This document shows, in pieces, positions 8,353 to 18,307 of a stretch of 64,000 nt of DNA. The translations under genes were made by a program, and so were the position numbers. The notes under the pieces are model-generated. The model saw only the letters and a list, made by a program, of their open reading frames with translations, did no database searches and was not told the origin of the DNA. The stretch's first letter is position 1; each line of letters starts with the position of its first letter. This DNA comes from Nocardia sp. NBC_01730 (GTDB taxonomy: Bacteria > Actinomycetota > Actinomycetes > Mycobacteriales > Mycobacteriaceae): positions 7,750,001 through 7,814,000 of the forward strand of contig NZ_CP109162.1 of the NCBI RefSeq assembly GCF_035920445.1, given 5' to 3'.

Positions 8353-11031
8353 GTGACCAGCGCAGCCCCTGACAATACGCGTAATCGTGCCGATGCCCTC
8401 CCCAAGAGCTGGACCCCCAGCGAGGTGGAGGCCGAGATGTACGAGCGCTGGGTAGCCGCCGGCTATTTCACCGCCGACACGTCCAGCGGCAAACCCGCAT
8501 ACTCGATCGTGCTGCCACCGCCCAACGTCACCGGCACGCTGCACATGGGTCACGCGCTCGACCACACCCTGATGGACACCCTCTCGCGCCGCAAGCGCAT
8601 GCAGGGTTACGAGGTGCTCTGGCTGCCCGGTATGGACCACGCGGGTATCGCCACCCAGTCCGTGGTGGAGAAGCAGCTCGCGGTGGACGGCAAGACGAAA
8701 GAAGACTTCGGCCGCGAACTGTTCATCGACAAGGTGTGGGACTGGAAGCGCGAGTCCGGCGGCGCCATCCAGTGGCAGATGCGCGCGCTCGGTGACGGCG
8801 TCGACTGGAGCCGCGACCGCTTCACCATGGATAAGGGCCTGTCGCGCGCCGTGCAGACCATCTTCAAGCGGCTCTACGACGCGGGCCTGATCTACCGCGC
8901 CGAGCGGTTGGTGAACTGGTCGCCGGAGCTGCGCACCGCCATCTCCGACATCGAGGTCAAGTACGAGGACGTCGAAGGCGAGCTGGTCTCGCTGCGCTAC
9001 GGCTCGCTGATCGACGACGAGCCGCACGTGATCGTGGCCACCACTCGGGTGGAGACCATGCTCGGCGACACCGCGGTGGCCGTGCATCCGGAGGATCCGC
9101 GCTACCGGGCGCTGATCGGCACCACCCTGGAACACCCGATCACCGGGCGGCAGATCCCGATCGTCGCCGACGACTATGTCGATCCCGAATTCGGCTCGGG
9201 CGCGGTGAAGATCACACCGGCGCACGACCCCAACGACTTCGAAATCGGTTTGCGCCACGGTCTGCCGATGCCGACCATCATGGACGAGCGCGGCCGGATT
9301 ACCGGCACCGGAACCGAATTCGACGGCATGGACCGGTTCGAGGCGCGCGGCAAGGTCCGCGAGCGGCTTGCGGAAGAAGGCAGGGTCGTCGCCGAGAAGC
9401 GGCCGTACGTGCACAGTGTCGGGCATTCCGAACGCAGTGGCGAGCCGATCGAGCCCCGCCTGTCCATGCAGTGGTGGGTGAAGGTGGAATCGCTGGCCGA
9501 GGCCGCAGGCGACGCGGTGCGGGGCGGCGACACCGTGATCCACCCGAAGAGTCAGGAGCCGCGCTGGTTCGCGTGGGTCGATGACATGCACGACTGGTGC
9601 ATCTCACGCCAGCTGTGGTGGGGCCACCGTATCCCGATCTGGTACGGCCCCGAGGGCGAAGTGGTGTGCCTCGGCCCCGGCGAGCAGGCACCCGAGGGCT
9701 GGGTGCAGGACCCGGATGTGCTCGACACCTGGTTCTCCTCCGGTCTGTGGCCGTTCTCGACCATGGGTTGGCCGGACGCCACCGACGAACTCGAGAAGTT
9801 CTATCCCACAAGCGTTCTCGTCACCGGCTACGACATCCTGTTCTTCTGGGTGGCGCGGATGATGATGTTCGGCACCTACGTCGCCGACGATGCCGTGCTG
9901 ACGGCGGGCAAGGCCGGCGCGCGCCAGGTGCCGTTCAAGGACGTGTTCCTGCACGGCCTGATCCGCGACCAGTTCGGCAAGAAGATGTCCAAGTCGCGTG
10001 GCAACGGCATCGACCCGCTGGACTGGATCAACGCCTACGGCGCCGACGCCCTGCGCTTCACCCTCGCGCGCGGCGCGCAGCCGGGCGGCGACCTCTCGGT
10101 CGGCGAGCCGCACGCGCTCGCCTCGCGCAGCTTCGTGACCAAGCTGTTCAACGCCACCAAATTCGCGCTGATGAACGGTGCGCGGGCCGACGACCTGCCG
10201 GACCGCGCGCAGCTCACCGACGCCGACCGCTGGATCCTGGATCGGCTGGAAGAGGTTCGCGCCGAAGTGGATTCGGCGTTCGACAGCTACGAGTTCGGCA
10301 AGGCGTGCGAGGCGCTGTACCACTTCGCGTGGGACGAATTGTGCGACTGGTACCTGGAGTTGGCCAAGGTGCAGTTCGCCGCCGACGGCGCGCGCGCCGA
10401 CGCGACCCAGTTGGTGCTCGGCGCCGTGCTCGACGCGGTTCTTCGCCTGCTGCACCCGGTCATCCCGTTCGTCACCGAGACGCTCTGGCAGGCGCTGACC
10501 GGCGGCGAGTCGGTGGTGGTCGCGCCGTGGCCGCAGACATCCGGCGTTCCCGCGGATCAGACCGCGGCCCAACGTATTTCGGACGCGCAGCGGTTGATCA
10601 CCGAGATCAGGAGGTTCCGCAGCGACCAGGGCCTCGGCGACAAGCAGAAGGTGTCGGCCAAGCTGATCGGTGTGGACGGCGCGGACCTGAGCGCTCTGGA
10701 GGCGTCGGTGGCGAACCTGGCCAGGCTTACCGAGCCGGGTCCGGATTTCGCCGCGACCGCGTCGCTGGAGGTGCGGCTCAGCGGGGCTACGGTGACCGTG
10801 GAGCTGGACACCTCCGGCGCGGTCGACCTGGACGCCGAACGACGTCGCCTGGAGAAGGACCTGGCCGCCGCGGAGAAGGAACTCCAGGGCACCGCCGCCA
10901 AACTCGGCAATGAGGCGTTCCTGGCCAAGGCGCCCGAGCACGTCGTCGACAAGATCAAGAGCAGACAGCAGGTCGCCGCCGCCGAAGTGGCGCGCATCGG
11001 TGCCCGCCTCACCGAGCTGAGCGGCAAATGA
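8353..11031 (+). CDS. valS: valyl-tRNA synthetase
   Basis: An 892-residue class I aminoacyl-tRNA synthetase that charges tRNA-Val. It has the HIGH-type signature [15 protein letters not shown], the CP1 editing domain ([16 protein letters not shown] ... [17 protein letters not shown]), WW-containing catalytic strands, the KMSKS motif ([12 protein letters not shown]), an anticodon-binding helical domain and the valyl-specific C-terminal coiled coil (about 825-890, rich in Ala/Glu/Lys). It starts with GTG directly after a -10 box. Its stop overlaps the folC start (ATGA, 11028-11031). This order is the conserved mycobacterial valS-folC arrangement. Confidence 0.97.
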   Translation: MTSAAPDNTRNRADALPKSWTPSEVEAEMYERWVAAGYFTADTSSGKPAYSIVLPPPNVTGTLHMGHALDHTLMDTLSRRKRMQGYEVLWLPGMDHAGIATQSVVEKQLAVDGKTKEDFGRELFIDKVWDWKRESGGAIQWQMRALGDGVDWSRDRFTMDKGLSRAVQTIFKRLYDAGLIYRAERLVNWSPELRTAISDIEVKYEDVEGELVSLRYGSLIDDEPHVIVATTRVETMLGDTAVAVHPEDPRYRALIGTTLEHPITGRQIPIVADDYVDPEFGSGAVKITPAHDPNDFEIGLRHGLPMPTIMDERGRITGTGTEFDGMDRFEARGKVRERLAEEGRVVAEKRPYVHSVGHSERSGEPIEPRLSMQWWVKVESLAEAAGDAVRGGDTVIHPKSQEPRWFAWVDDMHDWCISRQLWWGHRIPIWYGPEGEVVCLGPGEQAPEGWVQDPDVLDTWFSSGLWPFSTMGWPDATDELEKFYPTSVLVTGYDILFFWVARMMMFGTYVADDAVLTAGKAGARQVPFKDVFLHGLIRDQFGKKMSKSRGNGIDPLDWINAYGADALRFTLARGAQPGGDLSVGEPHALASRSFVTKLFNATKFALMNGARADDLPDRAQLTDADRWILDRLEEVRAEVDSAFDSYEFGKACEALYHFAWDELCDWYLELAKVQFAADGARADATQLVLGAVLDAVLRLLHPVIPFVTETLWQALTGGESVVVAPWPQTSGVPADQTAAQRISDAQRLITEIRRFRSDQGLGDKQKVSAKLIGVDGADLSALEASVANLARLTEPGPDFAATASLEVRLSGATVTVELDTSGAVDLDAERRRLEKDLAAAEKELQGTAAKLGNEAFLAKAPEHVVDKIKSRQQVAAAEVARIGARLTELSGK

Positions 11032-12494
11032 ACAGCGAGCCGGAGCCGCAGTACGGCGACGACGAGCTCCGTGGCGATGGCGCGCGGCTGAACTACGGCC
11101 CCTCGCCGGTGGAAGTGGCCGAGATGGCGCTGGTCGAGGCAGAGCTCGACCGGCGCTGGCCGGAGACCAAGATCGAGCCGTCGCTGACCAGGATCGCCAC
11201 GCTGATGGACCTGCTCGGCTCGCCGCAGCAGAGCTATCCGGCGATCCACGTCGCGGGCACCAACGGCAAGACCTCGGTGACCAGGATGATCGACGCGCTG
11301 CTCACCGCGCTGCACCGGCGAACCGGCCGGATCACGAGCCCGCACCTGCAGCTGGCTACCGAGCGGATCAGCATCGACAACGCGCCGATCTCGCCGGCCG
11401 AATACGTGCAGAACTACCGTGAGCTGCTGCCCTATGTCGAGATGATCGACAAGCAGTCGGCCGCCGCGGACGGGCCGGCCATGAGCAAGTTCGAGGTGCT
11501 CACCGGCATGGCATTCGCGGCCTTCGCCGAGGCGCCGGTCGACGTCGCGGTCGTGGAGACCGGCATGGGTGGCACCTGGGACGCCACCAACATCGTCGAC
11601 GGGCAGGTGGCGGTGATCACGCCGATCGGCTTGGACCACACCGACTACCTAGGCCCCGACCTGGCGTCCATCGCAGGGGAGAAGGCCGGGATCATCAAGC
11701 GCGCGCCGGAGGGGTTGATCCCGCGCGACAACGTCGCGGTGATCGCGGAGCAGGAGCCCGAGGCGATGGAGGTTCTGCTGCGCCGCGCCGTCGAGGTGGA
11801 CGCCGCGGTCGCGCGCGAGGGCGCCGAGTTCCGGGTGCTCGCCAGGCAGATCGCGGTGGGCGGGCAGCAGCTCGAATTGCAGGGCCTCGGCGGCGTGTAC
11901 GACGAGATCTTCCTTCCGCTGCACGGCGAGCACCAGGCACACAACGCGGTGCTCGCGCTCGCCGCGGTGGAGGCGTTCTTTGGCGCCGGTGCCCAGCGGC
12001 AGCTCGACGTAGACGCCATTCGCGCGGGTTTCGCGAGCGTGACCAGCCCAGGCAGGCTGGAGCGAATCCGCAACGCGCCGACCATCTTCATCGACGCCGC
12101 GCACAACCCGGCGGGCGCGCGTGCGCTTGCCGCGACGCTTACCACCGAGTTCGACTTCCGCAAGCTGGTCGGGGTGGTCGCGGTGCTCGGCGACAAAGAC
12201 GCCGACGGCATCCTTACCGCGTTGGAGCCGGTGTTCGACGAGATCGTCGTCACCAGCAACAGCTCGCCACGCGCGATGGACGTGGAGACGCTCGCCGATC
12301 TCGCGGTGCAGCGGTTCGGCGACGAACGGGTGGTCACCGCGGCGACCCTGCCCGACGCGCTGGAGACCGCGATCGCGCTGGCCGAGGAGAGCGGCGAGCA
12401 GGGCGAAATGGTGTCCGGTGCGGGTGTCGTGGTGACCGGCTCGGTGGTGACAGCGGGTGCGACGCGCGCTCTGTTCGGAAAGGACCCGGCATGA
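11028..12494 (+). CDS. folC: bifunctional folylpolyglutamate/dihydrofolate synthase
   Basis: A 488-residue Mur-ligase-family enzyme. It adds glutamate to dihydropteroate and to folates. The P-loop [13 protein letters not shown] lies near residue 83, followed by [15 protein letters not shown] (folate/omega-loop region), [14 protein letters not shown] and [12 protein letters not shown], all classical FolC motifs. It starts in an ATGA overlap with valS and ends in an ATGA overlap with a mini-ORF repeat that bridges to the DUF4233 gene. The N-terminus carries about 25 acidic residues before the conserved domain, usual in actinomycetes. Confidence 0.96.
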   Translation: MNSEPEPQYGDDELRGDGARLNYGPSPVEVAEMALVEAELDRRWPETKIEPSLTRIATLMDLLGSPQQSYPAIHVAGTNGKTSVTRMIDALLTALHRRTGRITSPHLQLATERISIDNAPISPAEYVQNYRELLPYVEMIDKQSAAADGPAMSKFEVLTGMAFAAFAEAPVDVAVVETGMGGTWDATNIVDGQVAVITPIGLDHTDYLGPDLASIAGEKAGIIKRAPEGLIPRDNVAVIAEQEPEAMEVLLRRAVEVDAAVAREGAEFRVLARQIAVGGQQLELQGLGGVYDEIFLPLHGEHQAHNAVLALAAVEAFFGAGAQRQLDVDAIRAGFASVTSPGRLERIRNAPTIFIDAAHNPAGARALAATLTTEFDFRKLVGVVAVLGDKDADGILTALEPVFDEIVVTSNSSPRAMDVETLADLAVQRFGDERVVTAATLPDALETAIALAEESGEQGEMVSGAGVVVTGSVVTAGATRALFGKDPA

Positions 12495-12673
12495 GCGTCG
12501 GGCCTGGAGGCGGCAGCTTGTGTAACCACGGAGGGCCCCGCGATTGCCGAGGTGGATACAGCATGAGCGTCGGGCCTGGAGGCGGCAGCTTGTGTAACCA
12601 CGGAGGGCCCCGCGATTGCCGAGGTGGATACAGCATGAGCGCGCGAATGCCCAGGAGGACACAGCATGAGTGA
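12491..12673 (+). repeat. MIRU-like tandem repeat: two 72-bp units plus a shortened third, one open mini-ORF
   Basis: Identical 72-bp units at 12491-12562 and 12563-12634 are followed by a 31-bp remnant (12635-12665) that keeps only the ends. All units start ATGAGCG and end near ...ACAGC just before the next ATG. The array is open as a 60-codon frame: [20 protein letters not shown]... twice, then MSARMPRRTQHE. Its start overlaps the folC stop (ATGA) and its stop overlaps the DUF4233 start by 8 nt. A diverged single unit occurs at 37906-37976. It most likely serves translational coupling; a functional peptide is not shown. Confidence 0.75.
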
Positions 12674-13082
12674 ACCCGCCGACCATGGTGAGCGGCCGGC
12701 GCCGCCGCCGGCCACCGATCCGTGGAAGGGCTTCCGCGGGGTGATGGCGGGCACGCTGGTGCTCGAGGCGATCGTGGTGCTGCTCGCGCTGCCGGTGGTC
12801 GCCGACGTCGGCGGCGGGGTGACCTGGCTGTCGGGCACCTATCTTGTGGTCCTCGCGGTGGTGATGTTCCTGGGCGCCGGGCTGCAGCGCCGCTCCTTGG
12901 CGATGCCGTTCAACCTGGGCCTGCAGGTCTTCGTCCTGCTCGGTACGTTCATCCACGTCTCGATCGGCGTCGTCGGTGTGGTGTTCGCCGTGGTCTGGGG
13001 CTTCATCCTGGTGCTTCGTGCCGACGTGCGGGGTCGGATGGAGAAAGGGCTGCTGCCGAGCCAGCGCATCCCCCGCTCGTGA
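12666..13082 (+). CDS. DUF4233 membrane protein
   Basis: A 138-residue protein with a short charged Pro-rich N-terminus and four predicted membrane segments (about 25-48, 55-75, 82-103, 106-125). It ends in a basic tail. DUF4233 proteins sit between folC and ndk in mycolata (the M. tuberculosis gene is at the same position), and their role is unknown. The ATG at 12666 is preceded by AGGAGG at 12653-12658 within the repeat remnant. Conservation of position suggests a housekeeping role, possibly linked to envelope or folate enzymes, but no mechanism is visible. Confidence 0.85.
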   Translation: MSEPADHGERPAPPPATDPWKGFRGVMAGTLVLEAIVVLLALPVVADVGGGVTWLSGTYLVVLAVVMFLGAGLQRRSLAMPFNLGLQVFVLLGTFIHVSIGVVGVVFAVVWGFILVLRADVRGRMEKGLLPSQRIPRS

Positions 13083-13191
13083 GCTCGGTCATGTGTTGAT
13101 TCGGTGATCCCGCTGTGCTGCGGGCATGGCGTGGTTGTCGCACGGTGGTGGATTCGCTGACCGCTGGTTCGGTACCCGGACGGGCGCCCGT

Positions 13192-13197
13192 TAGGCT
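13192..13197 (+). promoter_or_regulatory. ndk -10 element TAGGCT (leaderless start)
   Basis: TAGGCT lies 7 nt before the GTG of ndk, with no ribosome site. The same hexamer at the same distance precedes proA (54754-54759), supporting a leaderless promoter. The -35 region is weak. Confidence 0.5.
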
Positions 13198-13204
13198 GTG
13201 CGCC

Positions 13205-13621
13205 GTGACTGAGCAGACGTTGGTACTCATCAAGCCGGATGGTGTGGCCCGTGGCCTTGTCGGCGAGGTGCTGGCACGGGTCGAGCGCAAGGGGCTGAAG
13301 ATCGTCGCCCTCGAGCTGAAGCACGTGTCCGAGGACCTGGCCAGGGGCCACTACGCCGAGCATGCCGAGAAGCCGTTCTTCGGTTCCCTGATCGAGTTCA
13401 TCACCTCCGGCCCGGTGGTCGCGGCCATCCTGGAGGGCCCGCGCGCCATCGCGGCGTTCCGACAGATCGCCGGCGGCACCGACCCGGTCGAGAAGGCGGT
13501 GCCCGGCAGCATTCGCGGAGACTTCGCTCTGGAAACCCAGGAGAACCTGGTGCACGGGTCTGATTCGCCGGACTCGGCCAAGCGTGAGATCACCCTCTGG
13601 TTCCCTGAGCTTCCGGCCTGA
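13205..13621 (+). CDS. ndk: nucleoside-diphosphate kinase
   Basis: A 138-residue enzyme that equilibrates NTP pools by phosphate transfer through a phosphohistidine. [16 protein letters not shown] (7-22) is the N-terminal signature, [18 protein letters not shown] forms the nucleotide site, and NLVHGSDS carries the catalytic His117. The length is standard for bacterial NDK. The GTG start has no ribosome site and follows a -10 box directly, so the mRNA is probably leaderless. The gene sits in the conserved folC-DUF4233-ndk-rne order. Confidence 0.97.
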   Translation: MTEQTLVLIKPDGVARGLVGEVLARVERKGLKIVALELKHVSEDLARGHYAEHAEKPFFGSLIEFITSGPVVAAILEGPRAIAAFRQIAGGTDPVEKAVPGSIRGDFALETQENLVHGSDSPDSAKREITLWFPELPA

Positions 13622-14092
13622 TCGCAGTCCTCGATCGTCGTGTTCGTGGCGGCAGGGAGCAGGGCGAACGTGTTCCGGGCAGGACGGAGCCGAGCGCCGA
13701 TGGCGAACGCCCGGCGCCCGGTGTGGGATACTGGCATCGGCTGCACTCGACGCCGACTGTTCGCGCAGGTGCGCGCACGAGAGGCGGCGATCGCAGCCGG
13801 ATGACACCACGGTTCGATGCCGATCATCGCTGCCATGGACAAACAGCCCGTTGCGGGGCTCGCTGTTCGCGTCGGCACGCTGGATGAGCGCTCGATCCGC
13901 GGAGTTCAGCCATAGAGCCAGGCGCCGCGTGACCAGTTAGCCCGAACAACGAACACATAGGTGATAACCGGGCACGCGGGGCGAGACCACTTGACCTCGC
14001 GCCACTGGGCGTGGGGCGAACAGACAGCGCCCCCGCGCCGGCCGCGTCACTCCCACCGGGAGGGACGCGCCCGGGGGCCCGAGGAGACTTTC
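13622..14092. other. 471-nt intergenic region upstream of rne
   Basis: No coding frame is convincing. GATACT (about 13725-13730) could be a -10 element, which would give a leader of more than 350 nt. A long leader is usual for rne genes, and in other bacteria it is a site of autoregulation; no specific fold was recognised here. Confidence 0.4.
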
Positions 14093-17000
14093 GTGGCCGA
14101 TCAAGAGCCGCTGGAAACAACATCACAGGATGCCGAACAATTGCCGGAGCGAATCCGAGTTCACGCACTAGCCAAGCTGCTGGGGGTGACGAGCAAGCGC
14201 ATCCTGGCGAAACTGACCGAGCTGGGGGCGGACGCCCGCAGCGCACAATCGAATGTCGACCGTGCCGTAGCCGAGTCGGTGCGCGACGCTCTGGTTCCGG
14301 TCGAGGGAGAACCCCCGGCCGAGCCGCCCGCGCCGGCGGATTCTGCCGTGCGAGCGAGCGACACCGAACCGGCGCCCGCCACCCCCGCGCGACAACCGCG
14401 GGCCGAGGAGTCTTTCGCTCGTCCCGGCGTCGTCTTCTCCGCGCCGGACGCGCCCATCCACGGGCAGCAGCCGGAGACGGCGAGCGGCCCGGCGCACCAG
14501 CCGTCGGCGCAGCTGTTCACCCACCCGGTGCGACAGGAGCCGGAGCCCGTCGCCCCCGTGGTGTTCGAGTCCGCCGGCGTCGTGCAGGCGCCACTGTTCC
14601 TTTCCCCGGACGCCGCGGCCGTCGAGCAGGCGCGCAGGCAGCGCCGCGCGGAACGCGAGGCCCGCCGCGTCGAGGAGCCGACTCCGGAGCCCGTCGAGGA
14701 CGAGACTGAGGTCACCGAGGACGACCACGAGCCGTCGGAGCAGCAGGACGACGGCGAGGGCCAGCCGCGCCGCAGGCGTCGTGGCCGCCGTGGCCGTGGC
14801 CGCGGGCGCGGTGAGCAGCACTCCGACGGCGACGGCGACGAGATCGATTCCGATGCCGAGGACGAGCAGACCGCCGAACAGGCCGAGTCTTCGGATTCTT
14901 CGGATTCTTCGGAGACCGCCGACTCCGAGGACGAGGACGGCGTGCCGGAGGGTGCGAGTCGTCGTCGCAGGCGCCGCCGCCGTCGCAAGGTGGCGGGCGA
15001 GTCCGGCGAGAACGAGCCCTCCGAGGACGATCCGCCGAACACCGTCGTGCACGAGCGCGAGCCGCGCAACAAGAGCCGCGGCCGCGTCGTCGTCGACGAG
15101 GTGCAGGGCATTACCGGTTCGACCCGGCTGGAAGCCAAGCGTCAGCGTCGCCGCGACGGCCGCGAGGCAGGCCGCCGCCGCCCGCCGATTCTGACCGAGT
15201 CGGAGTTCCTGGCCCGCCGCGAGGCGGTGGATCGGGTCATGGTGGTGCGCGAGAAGTCCTTCCCGGAGCACCCGACCGCCACACAGGTCGCGGTGCTGGA
15301 GGACGACATCCTCGTTGAGCACTTCGTCACGAGCACCGGCTCCGCGTCCATGGTCGGCAACGTCTACCTGGGCAAAGTGCAGAACGTGCTGCCCAGCATG
15401 GAGGCAGCGTTCGTCGACATCGGCCGCGGCCGCAACGGCGTGCTCTACGCCGGTGAGGTGAACTGGGAGGCTGCCAAGCTCGGCGGCAGGGAGCGCAAGA
15501 TCGAGCAGGCGCTCAAGCCGGGCGACCAGGTGCTGGTACAGGTCAGCAAGGACCCGGTCGGTCACAAGGGAGCCCGTCTCACCACCCAGATCAGCCTGGC
15601 CGGACGCTTCCTGGTGTACGTGCCGGGTGGCACCTCCACCGGGATCAGCCGCAAGCTGCCCGATACCGAGCGCAAGCGGCTCAAGGACATCCTGCGCGAC
15701 ATTGTCCCCGCCGACGCCGGTGTGATCATCCGCACCGCGTCCGAGGGCGTCAGCGAGGCCGAGCTGGCCCGCGACGTGGAACGGCTGCAGGCGACCTGGC
15801 GCACGATCGACAAGCAGGCGAGCAAGGACGGCGGCGCGCCGAAGACGCTCTACGAGGAGCCCGACCTGCTGGTCAAGGTCATCCGAGACCTGTTCAACGA
15901 GGACTTCTCCAGGCTGGTCATCGAGGGTGACCGGGCGTGGGGCACGGTGGAGAAGTACATCGGCACCGTCGCACCGGACCTGCTCGCGCGAGTCTCTCGG
16001 CACGAGAACAACGGCGTGGACGTGTTCGAGACCTACCGGATCGACGAACAGCTGGCCAAGGCGCTTGATCGCAAAGTGTGGCTGCCCTCCGGCGGCACCC
16101 TCGTGATCGACCGCACCGAGGCCATGACGGTGATCGACGTGAACACCGGCAAGTTCACCGGCTCCGGCGGCAGCAACCTGGAGGAGACGGTTACCAGGAA
16201 CAACCTGGAGGCTGCCGAGGAGATCGTGCGCCAGATGCGGCTGCGCGACATCGGCGGCATGATCGTCGTCGACTTCATCGACATGGTGCTCGAGTCCAAC
16301 CGGGACCTGGTGCTGCGCCGCCTGACCGAGGCGCTCGGTCGCGACCGCACCCGTCATCAGGTCTCCGAGGTCACCTCGCTCGGCCTGGTGCAGATGACCC
16401 GCAAGAAGCTCGGCACCGGCCTGGTCGAGGCGTTCTCCACCACCTGCGAGCACTGCCACGGCCGCGGCATCCTTGTGCACGCATACCCGGTGGAGCCCGG
16501 CTCCGGCGACGAGAATGCGGGGCGAACCCGCGAGAGCGGTTCGCGCAGGCGCCGTGGCCGGGACAAGGGTGCGGCGAATGCCGCGCAGGCTCCGGCCGCG
16601 AACGGCGCCGCCCCCGTGCCGGAGCACGCCGAGGAGGATGCGGCCGTCAAGCGGGCGCACCCGGTCGCGCTGGCGATGGCGGCGCAGCACACCGAGGACG
16701 CCGAGCTGGAGGAACCGCCGAAGCGGGCCTATGAGCCGGCCGACGCGGCGCAGTCGGTGGTCGCCGAGCCCGCCGCGAGCGAGACCGCGCAGGCGGTCGA
16801 GACCGCGGCTGACCAGTCCGACGTGGCTGCCGAAGGTGACGTCCTCGCTGAGACCGAGACCGAGACCGAGACCGAGGTCGCGGAGACGGTCCATGCCGCG
16901 GTGGCGGTGCCCGCCGAAGAGCCGGAGACCGAACCCGCCGAAGTCGTCGAGGTTGTCGAGGTTGTCGAAGAGGTCGAGCCCGCACCGGCCCCGGGGTCGC

Positions 17001-17251
17001 CCGCCGCGTCCACGGCCAACGGGGTTTCGGAAGCGGCGGCCCGTCCGGCCCGTCGCCGCAGGGTTGCTCGTTCGGCTGCCGCGCCCGCCGCGGACAGCTC
17101 CGGCGCGGTGTTCGTGCTGCCCACCGTGGAGCAGGCGCCCGCGCCCGCCGTCGACTACACCGAGCCGGAGCCGGTCGAGTTGCCGCAGCGCAGGAGGCCG
17201 CGCAGGCGTGCGGTCGGCCGCGCGGCGGGGGCGCCCGACGCGTCGCAGTAA
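14093..17251 (+). CDS. rne: ribonuclease E/G
   Basis: A 1052-residue endoribonuclease, core of the actinobacterial RNA degradosome. An N-terminal IF2_N-like helix (IRVHALAKLLGVTSKRILAK) is followed by a long acidic, Arg/Ser-rich disordered region with SDSSDSS and RRRRGRRGRG stretches. The catalytic half starts near residue 400 with the S1 domain (GNVYLGKVQNVLPSMEAAF), continues through the DNase-I-like site (TVIDVNTGKFTG, VVDFIDM) and ends at the Zn-link CEHCHGRG. A Glu/Ala/Pro-rich tail follows. GTG 14093 follows GAGGAGAC by 5 nt, so I prefer it to the far-upstream in-frame codons. The TE dipeptide run near 16855-16875 may vary in length between strains. Confidence 0.95.
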   Translation: MADQEPLETTSQDAEQLPERIRVHALAKLLGVTSKRILAKLTELGADARSAQSNVDRAVAESVRDALVPVEGEPPAEPPAPADSAVRASDTEPAPATPARQPRAEESFARPGVVFSAPDAPIHGQQPETASGPAHQPSAQLFTHPVRQEPEPVAPVVFESAGVVQAPLFLSPDAAAVEQARRQRRAEREARRVEEPTPEPVEDETEVTEDDHEPSEQQDDGEGQPRRRRRGRRGRGRGRGEQHSDGDGDEIDSDAEDEQTAEQAESSDSSDSSETADSEDEDGVPEGASRRRRRRRRRKVAGESGENEPSEDDPPNTVVHEREPRNKSRGRVVVDEVQGITGSTRLEAKRQRRRDGREAGRRRPPILTESEFLARREAVDRVMVVREKSFPEHPTATQVAVLEDDILVEHFVTSTGSASMVGNVYLGKVQNVLPSMEAAFVDIGRGRNGVLYAGEVNWEAAKLGGRERKIEQALKPGDQVLVQVSKDPVGHKGARLTTQISLAGRFLVYVPGGTSTGISRKLPDTERKRLKDILRDIVPADAGVIIRTASEGVSEAELARDVERLQATWRTIDKQASKDGGAPKTLYEEPDLLVKVIRDLFNEDFSRLVIEGDRAWGTVEKYIGTVAPDLLARVSRHENNGVDVFETYRIDEQLAKALDRKVWLPSGGTLVIDRTEAMTVIDVNTGKFTGSGGSNLEETVTRNNLEAAEEIVRQMRLRDIGGMIVVDFIDMVLESNRDLVLRRLTEALGRDRTRHQVSEVTSLGLVQMTRKKLGTGLVEAFSTTCEHCHGRGILVHAYPVEPGSGDENAGRTRESGSRRRRGRDKGAANAAQAPAANGAAPVPEHAEEDAAVKRAHPVALAMAAQHTEDAELEEPPKRAYEPADAAQSVVAEPAASETAQAVETAADQSDVAAEGDVLAETETETETEVAETVHAAVAVPAEEPETEPAEVVEVVEVVEEVEPAPAPGSPAASTANGVSEAAARPARRRRVARSAAAPAADSSGAVFVLPTVEQAPAPAVDYTEPEPVELPQRRRPRRRAVGRAAGAPDASQ

Positions 17252-17266
17252 GTTGTCGTGCATGTC

Positions 17267-17303
17267 CACGTGGCCCCGTCGGTGTAATCGGCGGGGCCAC
17301 GTG
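17267..17303 (+). terminator. GC-rich hairpin terminator after rne
   Basis: CACGTGGCCCCG (17267-17278) pairs perfectly with CGGGGCCACGTG (17292-17303) around a 13-nt loop. There is no U-tract, as is common for actinomycete terminators. Confidence 0.7.
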
Positions 17304-17357
17304 CCTGCCATGACAGCGAATTCACAGCGTCGACAGGGCGGGCACCAGGGCGCCGGT

Positions 17358-17387
17358 TTGGTTGTGGCGGTGGGCGTCCTGTAATCT
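17358..17387 (+). promoter_or_regulatory. rplU-rpmA promoter
   Basis: TTGGTT (17358-17363) and TAATCT (17382-17387) with 18-nt spacing resemble a vegetative sigma-factor promoter. It lies just after the rne terminator and about 200 nt before rplU. Confidence 0.5.
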
Positions 17388-17585
17388 TGGACAGTCGCTG
17401 CCCGGTGACAGCATGTTCTGTCTTCGTGGCCCCGGTTCTCGCAGTTCGATACGGAGAGCCACCAGGCGCCGAGGCGGCGGCGATTACCAGACGAGTTGTG
17501 TGGCGGTCTCCGGTGGCATCATCCGGCCGGAGAAGCTGCCGCGTGAGCAAGTGCCGAGCACTACAGGAAGAAGGGCAGCCGACCG

Positions 17586-17897
17586 ATGGCAACGTACGCG
17601 ATCGTCAAGACCGGCGGAAAGCAGTACAAGGTCGCGGTCGGTGACCTGGTGAAGGTCGAGAAGATCGAGGGTGCGCCGGGCACCGCTGTGGCACTGGATC
17701 CGGTCCTCGTCGTCGATGGCGCCGAGCTGACCACCGACGCCGCGAAGCTGGCCGAGGTCTCGGTGGCCGCCGAGGTGGTCGAGCAGACCAAGGGCCCGAA
17801 GATCCGCATCCACAAGTTCAAGAACAAGACCGGCTACCACAAGCGCCAGGGTCACCGTCAGCCGCTGACGGTCCTGAAGGTCACCGGCATCAAGTAA
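17586..17897 (+). CDS. rplU: 50S ribosomal protein L21
   Basis: A 103-residue protein of the large subunit that binds 23S rRNA. It starts [20 protein letters not shown] and ends in the L21 signature [18 protein letters not shown]. The length is standard. The ATG follows AGGAAGAAGGGC. It is followed 22 nt later by rpmA, as in nearly all bacteria. Confidence 0.98.
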   Translation: MATYAIVKTGGKQYKVAVGDLVKVEKIEGAPGTAVALDPVLVVDGAELTTDAAKLAEVSVAAEVVEQTKGPKIRIHKFKNKTGYHKRQGHRQPLTVLKVTGIK

Positions 17898-17919
17898 GAC
17901 ACCCCGAGGAGATTCAGCT

Positions 17920-18186
17920 ATGGCACACAAGAAGGGTGCATCCAGCTCCCGGAACGGACGCGATTCCAACGCCCAGCGACTCGGCGTCAAGCGCTTCGGC
18001 GGCCAGACGGTCAAGGCGGGCGAGATCCTGGTGCGTCAGCGTGGCACCCACTTCCACCCCGGCGTGAACGTCGGCCGTGGCGGTGACGACACCCTGTTCG
18101 CCCTTGCGGCGGGCGCGGTCGAGTTCGGTAACAAGCGCGGACGCAAGACCGTCAACATCGTCGTCCCGGAGCCGGTTCAGGCCTGA
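17920..18186 (+). CDS. rpmA: 50S ribosomal protein L27
   Basis: An 88-residue protein whose N-terminus reaches the peptidyl-transferase centre. It starts [20 protein letters not shown] with the canonical [20 protein letters not shown] segment. There is no cleavable N-terminal extension of the Firmicute type. GGAGA precedes the ATG. A strong intrinsic terminator (18216-18248) separates it from obg. Confidence 0.98.
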   Translation: MAHKKGASSSRNGRDSNAQRLGVKRFGGQTVKAGEILVRQRGTHFHPGVNVGRGGDDTLFALAAGAVEFGNKRGRKTVNIVVPEPVQA

Positions 18187-18215
18187 CCGCCTCACCACTT
18201 CCGGACAACAGCGAG

Positions 18216-18248
18216 CGGGTCAGGGTCTCGAAACCCTGGCCCGTTTTT
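18216..18248 (+). terminator. Rho-independent terminator between rpmA and obg
   Basis: CGGGTCAGGGT (18216-18226) pairs with ACCCTGGCCCG (18233-18243), one G-U pair, 6-nt loop, followed by TTTTT. It probably makes obg expression depend on partial read-through or its own start. Confidence 0.85.
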
Positions 18249-18307
18249 CGTGTTTCCGAACGACCAGCCCGAAGTACGACCAGTCCCGAAGGAGGATGAT
18301 TCGGCGT

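Larger units (their letters stand above)
17252..17585. other. 334-nt region between rne and rplU
   Basis: Holds the GC-rich terminator at 17267-17303 and the rplU promoter at 17358-17387. The remaining 200 nt form a leader to rplU; no small ORF is convincing and no known L21 leader fold was recognised. Confidence 0.6.

Noticed and set aside
8087..8356. Possible small gene upstream of valS
   Set aside because: It begins in the terminator hairpin and has a His/Pro/Arg-rich noncoding look.
12491..12673. CRISPR array
   Set aside because: The units are tandem copies without spacers and are open in frame.
14168..17311. A 1047-codon minus-strand frame
   Set aside because: It lies antisense to rne, whose motifs are unambiguous; long antisense frames are common at this GC.
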